Shown here piece by piece: positions 1-12,000 of a DNA stretch of 64,000 nucleotides; within the stretch, counting starts at the first letter, position 1; every line of letters begins with the position of its first letter. The notes beneath the pieces were generated by a model. It had not been told where the DNA came from, made no database searches, and saw only the letters and a program-made list of their open reading frames with translations. The translations under genes were made by a program, and so were the position numbers. This stretch comes from JBMOKT01 sp049323895 (GTDB lineage: Bacteria > Bacillota > Peptococcia > Peptococcales > BICA1-8): the NCBI GenBank assembly GCA_049323895.1, contig JBMOKT010000024.1, forward strand, positions 4,883 to 68,882, read 5' to 3'.

Positions 1-3000
1 CAACTCAAGAACTGGGTTACGTCCTTCACCCTTATACATATAAAGACTTCCTTGACTTGCAGAATTTTCACCAATTCGACCCAGAGGGGTAGACAGTAAA
101 AGCTTATTAGCCTCAATTACAGAGCCTGTCAGGAAACTGATATTGCCTCCGGCAGTTGTAACATTAACTCTACCTGCCTGATTCTCCACCAAGCCGGCAA
201 AGGTAACATTAGTTGCCTTGGTACCGGTAATAGCTATTAAAGGCATCTCAGTTATGTCGGTAACATATGTAAAATTAGAGGTATCCCTTTCATCCCCGGC
301 ATAAACATCCAAATCAGGTTTTGGTGGATTATTGTTAACAAGACTGATGCTGCTTACCCGGAGATTTAGATTTGAGTTATTGATAATTTCAAATTCAGTT
401 ATGACAGCGTTTTTATGTATTACTGCATTTCCGCTCACCGCTCCCCGTGGGGCATTTATGGTTATGGAACTAAGCTGGTTATTGTTAAAGGGGTTAACAA
501 TAATCTCAGAACCGGAGATATAGGCGGAAACTTCCCCCCGGGAAATCATGGTATTATCCTCGTTAATAGTTAAAGAAACTCCTCTGGCATTGCCCAGATA
601 AATATCACCTTGTAAATTCACTTTATTATCACTTAAATAGCTTCCTGGTTCTGATTCGTTAACATCACTGTGCAGGATTTGTTTTATAGTTTCCCAAACC
701 CAGTAAGCAACAGTTTTGGTAACCCATTTTACAATTTTGTTTAAGGGCCAGGGGAGGTACTTAGTTACTTTCTCCACTACCGTCTTAAACTTCTTAACCA
801 GTACATCAACAAAGTTAATAACTGTTGCTGCTTCACTATCGGCATTTTTAACATAGAAATGTCCTGTATAGTCATTATCTTGGGAGTGGGGAGAAACTGC
901 TTCTAACAGAATATCTGTTGAATACAGTTTGGATGAACTCTGTACGTCAATAAACGAAAAATCGTACAGGTCATTATGGGCAGTAGAGTTAACTACACCT
1001 GTAAACCCGCTGGCAATACTGGCAAAAGATTCACTCTTTACAAAAACATTATCATGTCGGGCCCGCATCTCTAAAAGATCAGTACCTTCTACTAAGCCTC
1101 CGCGCACAATTATTTTTGCCAGGGATTCCACATCCACGTAGGCATCAGCCTGGGTGGTGGAATCTGCTGCATAAGTTTTAGAGTAAGCATAAGCATAGGC
1201 ATTCAAGCGAGTTACTTTAGCCCATAAGTATGTATTTTTACCAGAGATATCAGCATTGCTGCCAATATCCACTTGGGTCAAAGCAATAATGTCAATATCA
1301 GCTTTACTTATATTTAAGGTTACTGCGCCGGCGGTTTCTGAGATTTTTGCCCAGGCGTTTGCATCTAAACTGCTCTGAGCTAGGATACGATTGTTATTGG
1401 CAGCAGCAAAGACAGCCCCGCCATCCACTGTGGCAAGTGCAAAGTGGTTTATGGAAGTTACTGCACTGGTGTTAGTGCCGCTAATAAGTCCGCCCGAACC
1501 CCCTTGGGCTTTTGATTTACGGGCATTGCTAACAGCAATAGCTGAGAAATTTATGTCATTGCCTGCATTTAAAGCCGCATTTCCTTCTGCATGGGCTTGA
1601 GAAAGATTTACAATTTCATTAGTAGTACTGGAAGTTCCACCTGCCAACACTCCATAGGCATAACCCGAGCTTTCGGCATCGGTAATAATTGATGAATCAG
1701 CGGTAATATTTATATTACCCCCTGCCGTTAAACTGGAAGAAGCCCCCAGGTTGGTACTAACCGTTGCCGATGAAGAACTGCTGGACTTTGAGCCAACGGC
1801 TCCAACAAGGGAACCGGTGGAAGAACTGGCATAGGAACCGGTAGTATTGTCATGCTCTGCAGATAAACTAATATTAGTTTTAGCATTTAATACTGTACTC
1901 TCTCCTACTCCCACATTAACAACGGCTGCCCAGTCGGAACTGGCATCAGAAACGCCTACTGTTATACCACCAACATTAATACCATCTGCCGTAGCATAAC
2001 TACTGCCCTGGGCCTGGGCCAACGAAGTTATAGACCCTGTATTGGTACGGAAGATCCCCCCTCCACCGGAATCAGGGTTTCTCCCTAAGAAAATATTGAC
2101 ATTGAGAACAGAACCGCTTTCAGCAGTGGAACCTCCTCCAGCAATAATACCACCGGCAGCCTGCTCCGAGTCAGCATCAGGTGTACTTACACCTAATGCA
2201 GTAATATATAAATCTCTTCCTGCAGTAAGGCTGGTGGGATTGGCTATAGTTGAATCAACATAGGACTGGACTGTACCTACCGCTGAGACTACTACTTTTA
2301 CAGCTCCCACGCCAACAACACCATAGGTATTGCCGTCAGCCTTTCCTTCTGCATCAATATTACCATAAGAATTAAGAATAATATCCTGACCTGCTGTTAT
2401 GACAGCACCATACCCTATATATGCTTCTACCTCTGCAGTATGCTGAACATCAACAAATGCACCGGTACCACCAACCAGTGAACCGCTGCTGGCATTAGCA
2501 GAAGCATAACCCTTTTCACTTCTCTTGGTTCCGTTCAAATCATAATTGTGTGCAGCTTTAATAGTGATGTCATTACCGGCTTCTATGGTTACATTATTTG
2601 CAAAATATGCATTTACAACGGGAGTCATGACAACTTTAGCCAAGGATATACCGATAGTAAGCCCTCCGGCACCCACACCATAAGCCAGGGCGTCGCCATC
2701 AATTACCGACTGTGCTGTAATCAATACATCACCCGATACATTGACATCAGCATTGTCACTTAGATAACTTAAAACTGTTGGAGTTGCTTTTGCTAAGGCA
2801 TCACTTCCGTTGCCTGCAGCTATCCCCGCTGCTCCTGCTTTGGCAGAAGAATAAATGTTACTTTTCCATATGGCCGAAACAGTTAGTGAAGCTGTATCGC
2901 TAATGGAAGAACTGTTTCCTACAGAAGCTTCTACCACTCCTGTATAATAAGCACGGGAAAGGGATGCACCTACTGCTCCTCCACCAACACTGGCACCCAG

Positions 3001-6000
3001 GGTAGTTGCTTCTAAATTATTTTCAACTGCACCTTGAATATTTACCTGATTTGCATTTAATATATTAACTCCGGTATTTAAATAAGCGCGTACTGTATGA
3101 TTTACATCCAGGTAGGCGACTGCTGCACCGATTCCCACTAACCCTGCTGAACCAGCATAAGCTTTAACCTTATATGTTGTATTGTCTTTTTCCTGGTTAA
3201 TGGCTTTTATGGTTATATTGCCTGATGCACTTAGTTGAGCACCGGTATTTACAAATGCTTCAGTGTTATTTTTAATAGTGACTATGCCAACAGCACCGCC
3301 TACTCCTACCGTACCCGCAGAGGCACCACCAACTAATACTGACAATTTTATTGAATCAATAGCAGAAAGGGTTAGGTCATTCCCTGAAACAACTACAGCA
3401 TTGAATCCAATATACGCCCGAGTACTATCTAAAGCCAATTCGGAGGTCTCATCAAAATCATCACTGATACCAATCTTTGCATTCTCAGAATCAATGGTAG
3501 TTTTGGTCTCCTGTGCTTGGCTGGAATTTCCAAGTAAATCTTGCACCTGACTTGCACTTATCTGATCATCTACACTTCCCTGTGTACTCCCTTCCCCTTG
3601 GGAATTGCGCAGGGCATTAGCGGCATTGGTATCAAAAAGAGATCCTACAGAAACAATGGAGACTGCACCGGCTACACCGACAGTACCTCCGCCGGCAGCG
3701 GCCACAACCAGAGTATCAATGGATTTTTCTGAAGCAGCGCTGACATTGATATTGTTTTCGGCTTTAACCTTAGCTCCTTTACCTATAAAAGCTTCAGTTA
3801 AGTTACGAAGAATTGTTACATCAGAAGAGGCACCAACACCAACAGCCCCTCCCCCTGCAGCAGCTCCAGAAATGCCTATTGAGATTATCCGGTCTTTAGC
3901 TCCAATACTAATTGACTGGCTAAGGGAATTATAGGTGATATCTTGGTTAATCAGGGCATTTTCCCCAATATAAGCCTGGGTTGTATTCCCAATAATCTTG
4001 ATAGCCACGGAACCGGCAACCCCTGCAGCACCCCCGCCTGAACCACCGATGGCTGTTGTTTTCACATTTTCAATGGTATCGGCTTTAACATCTAAAAGCC
4101 CTTTGGCATTAACCACTGTGCTGCTTCCTAAATAAGCTTTTGTTGAACCTTCATATACGGCAATAGCAAAGGATGCTGCCACACCTGCTGCTCCACCTCC
4201 GGCAGCAGATCCGGCAGTGAGTACCATGGTTGTGTTACCAGTACCCTTAACATTAATACTGCCTTGAGAAGTTAGTACTGTCCCTTGACCTGCATAAGCC
4301 TCTATCTGATTTTCGTTTACCACAACCGATACTGAACCGGCGATACCTGCGGCTCCGCCTCCGGCAAAGCCTACTGCGGCAGAAGTTAAAACATCCTTAG
4401 AAAGACTTGAAATAAGGATATTTTTCTGTGCAGCGACAAATACCCCTGTGCCAGTATAGGCTTTGGTTGTTTTGCCAATTACCTGGGTATCGGAGCTTGC
4501 ACCAAATCCCGCAGCCCCACCACCACTTCCGGAGCCGATGATGGCGGTTAACTCAGTTTCATCCACAGCCACTAAACGGACCTCCTGATCGATACTACTC
4601 CCCAGGTTTACTTTATTAACTTCTACACCATCAGCAATATAAGCCAAGGTGGTATTACTAATTACAGTAGCCCCTACAGAAACAGCCACTCCTGCAGCGC
4701 CGCCACCCGAACCACTGACCACTACTATATTTATACCTTCCGTACTGTAAGCACCTACTAATACTCCCCGGGCAGTGTCTTTTACTTTACCTGCTGCACC
4801 TGTATAGAAATCAACTGCTTCCCCTCCGCCCAGTGCCATAACCTTAGCATTCTGACCTATATATGCCTGAACAGAATTTATTATTGTACTTACTGCTAAG
4901 GAGCCGCCCACACCAACAGAACCGCCTCCTGCTCCACTGCCAGCTAATATTACTAATGTCAGATCATTATTGGCACTGATTGCCAAGCTGCCCTCAGTCC
5001 TTAAAACTGCTTCCTTGCCAACATAGGCTTGAATGTCATTCTTGGACACTACAATTCCAACCGCTCCGCCTACACCAACACTACCGCCTCCGGTAAAACC
5101 GGCAGTCAGAGAAATAATTTCGTCTATAGCTTGGGCAGAAACAATAATATTACCAACAGCATTTACCATAGCAGCATTTATTCCATCATCAGCTATATCA
5201 TCTGCGATATAAGCCTTAACTGTTTTTATTAGTACAGTGGTATCGATGGAAGCACCTACACCAACAGTCCCTCCACCGGACCCGCTGCCGGAAACTCCCA
5301 CTAGGGTTGTGGAATCTGTAGCTGATATGGTTATTGCCTGGTTAGTATTAGTGTATTCCTCATCTGTATTTATCTGAGCACCCTGAGCAATATATGCCAG
5401 GGTATGGTTCTTAACAATTTTGATTGCACCAGAAGCAGCAACTCCGGCACTGCCTCCGCCAGCTCCGCTGATTACTGCTATTATCCCCAGTTCAGTGGCA
5501 GCAGAATTAATAGCCAGAAGGCTAGAAGAATCTACAATTGCATTTCGATCAATATATGCCATAGCGTCATTCCAAATAATTAAAACCGCCAGGGAACCAC
5601 CTATCCCGGCAGAACCTCCTCCAGAGGCTCCACCTGTAACCATATAAGCATGGGTATCATTTGATGCACCAATATTAATGGAACCAATGGCTTTAACAAT
5701 GGCACCCTGCCCAATAAAAGCAGTGCTAACATTCTTAGTAAAGATTATGCTGAATACTCCCACGGCGCCTGTAGAGCTTGCTCCGGAGCCGCTGACAGCA
5801 ATTATGGTCAGTTCCTGATCAGCAGTGGCACTAATTTCAATATTTCCTCCGCTTGTCACTGCCGCAGAACTGCCTATATATGCCTTAACAAAATCGGAAT
5901 TAATTATATTTACTGTAGTTAAGCCTATTCCAGCCTTTTGTGCACCGGCAGCAGAGCCACCAATACCCTTGGCATTAACATCGGCTTCACTAGAAATATT

Positions 6001-9000
6001 AACATTTCCATTAATTGTCACTATAGCGTTGTCATCAATATAAGCAGCAATAGTATTGTTAAAGTACATTACTACAAAGGCGCCAGCTAGAGCTGCAGTT
6101 CCAGCAGAACCAGCACCAGCTATTGCTTCACCATAATAATTATTGGAGCTTAGGAAATTTGCCAATTCCAGACCTTCAAAAATATTACTGGTAAAGGTTT
6201 CATTTTCAGAGTCAAAATCCAGCTTGAAATCGGTAGAATCAACCCTCTTTTTATTGGAACTTAAGCTTAGAGAAGCTGCATTTACATTTGCACCGACACC
6301 TACATAGGCACTGGTTGTATTATTGGAATAGATAACTGCAAAGGCTGCCCCCACACCGACCTTACTTGCACCGCCTATCATCACAGAGGCAGCCCAGGCC
6401 CTTACAGCAAGTTTACTGGTTTCTTCAACCTTGATAGTAATAATTCCGGCATTGGAAATCTGTGCATCTGGAGAAATATAGGCTTGAGTCTTTATCCCAG
6501 AATTGATTAGCGCTAAAGAACCAGCGGCTCCAATTTTGCCGTCGGTACCAGAACCGGCACCGGCTATTGCTTGAGCTCCCAGCTTGGAGAGGTACTCATC
6601 AGACATATTTATGGTAGATACTGCAGCAATTGTTATATCATAGCTTGTAATATCTTCACTTTTTCTATTGGTTGAACCTAAATAAGCATTAGTTTCATTA
6701 TATATATTACTTATTGCTACACCTACCGCGATGCTGCTTCCGTCAGTCACTGCGGCACCGGTAGCTAAGGTCTCGAAATTGCTGGTACTGCTGGAATTAA
6801 CGATAATTGAACCGCCGACAAGAACCAATCCTGCCCCAGTATATGCCTGAGTAGCGTGGGTCATCACATTTACCCCTACCGCAGCAGCCACACTAATGCT
6901 TTTTTGGCTCTGCCCTCCAGTTGTACTTCCATCCTGGTCGACAGTTTGCCCGGTTTTGGCCCCTTGTTGGTCCAGTGTTTGGGCACTCTTGGGCTTGCTG
7001 CTGCCACCCTCTCCTCCGAAGTTTCCGTTTATTATGTTATCGTAGGTAGTGGCAAATTTTTCAAGGTAACGATCTATTTTTAGACCCCTAGCCGTAGCCA
7101 AGGCGAACACATCATCTTTATTAACGGTAATAGCTATTATGCTTAAACTGCTGCCTATACTAGCATTACCCTTTACAGCCGCCTCAGTTGTTGCATTTAT
7201 AACATTGAGGGCTAAGGATGCTCCTACAGCAGCTTTCCCCGAGGCATTTCCTTCAGCTTTTGTATAAGTGGTACTGGTACTGTCTGCTGTTATCACCACA
7301 TTACCGGAGGCATTAATAGTACTGTTGGTTCCGCTATATGCTCCTACAGTATTTGTAACGACTGTCAATGCTACTGCCGCATCCAGTGCAAACTTGGCTC
7401 CTGCAGCAGGCTCCGAACCGCTAACATCTGTATAGGGATCAGCACCGGCTATAGCCTTAGTGGTGATTGAACTTAGTAAGTCAGCCGCTATTGTTAGGTT
7501 TACTGCCCCTGTTAAACTAGCATTGTCTGCCACATATGCCAATACTTTGTTGTTAATTATATTAGTAGCAAAGGAAGCACCTACTCCGACCTTGGTAGTT
7601 TCCCCAGAAGCTTTAACTGCTGTTCCGGCGATGGCACTACTGCTGGATTGCCCTTGGGCCGCAATAGCAGCATTACCTCCTGTTAATGTAACGCTGCCGT
7701 CCATATGGGCTAAGTATTGATTCATTACCACATTGATAGCTACTGAGCCTGCTACCCCTACCTTACCTGCTCCTGCACCAGATATAGCTTCAGCGCTAAA
7801 AGTGTTTTCACTGTCTGTTGTTTCATCCTCAAGAGTTATCTCTTTCATTTTTGCTTCCAGTACTAAACCCTGGGCATTAACTACAGCACTCGAACCGATA
7901 TATGCCTCATTTTTTACAGTAACAACATTGATAGCAACTGCAACACCTACTCCTACTCCACTGTCTGTAGCACTGCTGTCGGTCTTAGACTTTGCATCTG
8001 TATTATTATTTGCCTTGATTGTTATTACCCCACCTGCTGTTACATCATTGGTTATATAAGCCTGGGTAGATGCAGTAACAATATTTAAAGCTGCAGCACC
8101 TGCAACATTAACTTTTCCTTCACTGGTAGCTGCCGATTGGGGACTTTTTTGAGGTACATCTTCAGCCTGTACGCCTTGCGTGGAACTAATTCCATCCATA
8201 TAATTTAAGTGGCCGTTTAACTGTTCGTCAGTTCCACCTGTCTCCGGGTCACCATCACCATCAGCAGGCTCATCAGCATGACCGCCATTTGCTCCTGCTT
8301 CTGCTGTGGCATTACTGGAAGATATCCCCGTAGCAGTGAGTGTCACTGCACCACCGGCTTTTACGGCACGCAAAGTAGTGGCTATTGTCCGGTCCACGAC
8401 CACATTAACAGCCACTGCTGCTCCCACGCCAACATTTCCACCGGCTGTTTTGCCGCTGGCTTTGGTATCGTTCATACTATTGTTTTTTGAGTCAACAGTT
8501 AAATCTCCTGAAAACTCCAGTACTTCCTCATTAGTTCCCAAATATGCTTTTACGTTATTAATTACAACGGTCAGGGCAACTGCTCCATTTACTGCAACAC
8601 CGGAAGCGACACTGGCAGTTGCTCCTGCATTGGCTTCCGTTTCAACATCACTAACTGAGTCCGCTGATAATTCAAGGTCAACTGCTCCCGCAAGGGCAGC
8701 ATTATCAGCTAAGTAGACCAGCACATCATTCACAACAATGTTAATAGCAAATGATGCTCCCACTCCTGCTTTTTCTCCTGCAACCCATGCTCCCGCACTG
8801 GCACTGTTGCTTGATCTGTTCTCAGCCTTCAATTCTGCATTTCCGGTTAAACTGACATTACCGTCTACATGGGCTTTATACTCATTTTTCAAAACATTAA
8901 TAGCAACGGCCCCGGCTACTCCTACGTTGCTTGCTCCCGCTCCCGAAATAGCTTCCACAGTGAAAGCATTTTCCCCATCCACCGATCCGTCACCTAGATT

Positions 9001-12000
9001 AACCTGATTCATCCCTGCTTCTATAACTAGATCTTGGGCAGTAACTACTGCACCAGAACCAATATATGCCTCATTTTTTACAGTAACTACATTGATAGCA
9101 ACTGCAACACCTATGCCTACTGAGCTGTCTGTTGAACTGCTGTCGGCTTTGGCACTGGCGTCGCTATTGTTGTTCGATTTTAGTGTTAAAATTCCTCCTG
9201 TTGTTACATTCTGTGGTAGATAGGCTTGCCTTATTGAATTAACGATATTTAACGCCACAGCACCTGCAACATTTACCTTGCCTTGACTGGTCTCAGCTGA
9301 CTGGGGTGTTTGATTGGGTACAGAATCTCCACCGGCGCCCTGTTGGGTGCTGATGCCATCCATGTAGTTCAAATGCCCATTAAGCTGCTCATCTACCCCT
9401 CCCGTGTCAGGGTCTTCATCACCATCAGCAGGCTCATCGGCATCACCGCCGTTGCCACCTGCTTCTGCTTCAGCACTTCCTACGGATGCACCCTCAGCAG
9501 TAACTGTCACTGATCCACCTGCTTTAAGGGCGCGAGAAGACGTGGCTGTGGTACGGTCTACTAGTACATTCACAGCTACTGCTGCCCCTATCCCCACATT
9601 TCCACCGGCTGCTTTGCCGCTGGCTTTAGTGTTTATTCTGCTGCTATTTTTTGCTGCAGCAGTCAGATTTCCTGTTAACTCCAGAGACCCTCCTCCACCT
9701 ATCTGGACAAGACCCTGACTAAACAACAATGTTAAAGCCAACACAGGAACTGCAGCTACTCCCCCAGCAGCACCGGCATCTGCCATGTTCTTAACCTGGT
9801 TCTCAATGTTTGAAGATAGCTGAATATCATTAGCACCATTAATAATGGCATTATCATCAATAAATACACTATTAAAAATAGAAGCTACAGTTATTGCAAC
9901 AGATGCTCCTATACCCACAGCTGGTTCCGAACTTTCATCACCAGCCTCAGGCTCCGCCGGAGCAAATGAAGAAGCAGCTTTCTCTTCATCATCACTACTA
10001 GGAGCACCGTCTGCTATAGTTTCTATTTGATTATCATTTGTTGAGTATAATACAACATTACCACCATTTACGGTAATGGTTACACCTTTGCCAATAAATG
10101 CCTCAGTTTTACTAACTATAGAATTAAAGGCCAAAGCTCCTCCAATTCCCACATTACCTGTACTCTGTCCGGCATAAGCTTCAACGTTAAAATCATTAAC
10201 TGCATCAATTTGTGATAAGTCCTGGGGAGCAAAGTCTTTACATAAGGCTTGAATATTTATTGAGTTTGCCTGAACCTGTGCTAAATCATTAATATAAGCT
10301 TTGTTTATATTGGTTCCAGTTAATACCGCGACTGCTGCTCCTATACCTACTGATTCACCACTGGTCATACCACTGGCCAGCACAGAAGTGTTAGTTAAGG
10401 CTTTAGTGGAAATATCCAAAAGCCCACTAGTTTTAACTAACTTTGGAGTCGATACAGAAGCCTCCGTATTACCGGATATGTATCCATAAGCCAAGGCACC
10501 TGCCACCTGGACGGCGGAACCACTCCCCGCACTGCCATCGGAACCTGCACCTTCGGCCAGCTTATCAATGGCAGCATTAATTTGAGCTTGCAAAACTGTG
10601 TCAAGAAGGCTTTTTCCTTCATCATCTTTTTTGGCTAATGTATCCTCTATAGGGCTGTTTTCCACATTTACTGCCGACTGTGAAGCAGTCAGCAATTCAT
10701 TTTTAGATTCTGAAATTATTTCAACATTGGAGCTATTAGTTAAAGAAGCATTTCCATAAATTCCTGCCCGTGTAGTGCTGTTTACTACCGAGACAGCAAT
10801 TGAAGAAGAACCCAGGGACTCACTCCCTGCATATCCATCTGCGACGGTATCAGATTTGATACTGTTCTGCGCTTGAATAGTAACCTTACCGCCGGAATCT
10901 ATTATTGAGGTTCCTTGGACTATGGCTTCCGCATAACTGGTGAGCACAGAAACAGCAAAAGCCATGGAACCTATATTCCCCCCGGATTTTGCCAGGGAAG
11001 TAGAATAGATATTAGAAATTGCTCTCAGAAGGATATCTCCACCGGAAGTCAGACTGGAACTTCCATCTATCAGCACTTTGGCTAAAGTACTCCCTAAAGC
11101 CAAGGTAGCTTCTAGTGGGAGTCCTGCTATAAAGCCGTTAAGTTCCAGGTCAAGCAGAGCCTGGGCAGTAATACTGAGATTGCCTCCTACCGTTAAATCA
11201 GAATCAGTAACTGTTACCTTTGAGGAAGTTTCCTTCGACTCAGTTATCCCACTGCTAACATTAGGCTTTTGCTGACTGCTTGCAGCAGTAACACTAAATG
11301 AACCTGAAGCTGAAATTTCTGCATTAATTAAATCAACCCGGGTTTCTCTATCTGCAAAAGAATCTGTAGCACCAGAGGAAACTTCAGAAATTAAGCCGAT
11401 ATTTTTGCCACGGACAGTCCCGTTCTTAACAGCTATTGATTCAGCCTTTAGTGTCAGGTCAACATCGGGCAAAAGTACATCATTATCAATAATATTAATG
11501 CTGTCAATTCCAGTTGAACCTTGAATTGTAAAGGACCTCAAACCGGTAGAAGGAGCATTCAGATTTAGGTTAAATGTATCATTTCCACCCAGACCATCTA
11601 TAGTTACATTTTGTTTGTTGGCAAAGGTTACATCTTCATATGGCCACTGTATTTCTATAGTTACAATGGGGTTTCCATTAATGTCTAATACAGGGTTACC
11701 AAGTTCATCCAACAGAGGACTTCCGTTTATGATGTTAATAATATCATCAGTGCTTTCACTGCCGGCAATACTATCATCTTTACACTCGAAAGTAACATTT
11801 TCAGCGGGAGTAGTATCAAGGATAGGCTCGATGTTTTTATAGCTTACCAGGGTATCATCAAAGAGAATGGTACCGGAATGCTCATTAATGGCTTGATAGC
11901 CGACTTGATGGAAGTACCCGCCTGTAAAGGCAATCACATCATAGTCATCACCGCCATCATAACTAAGTCCATTTTGCCCAATTGGGTTCCCGCTACTAAA

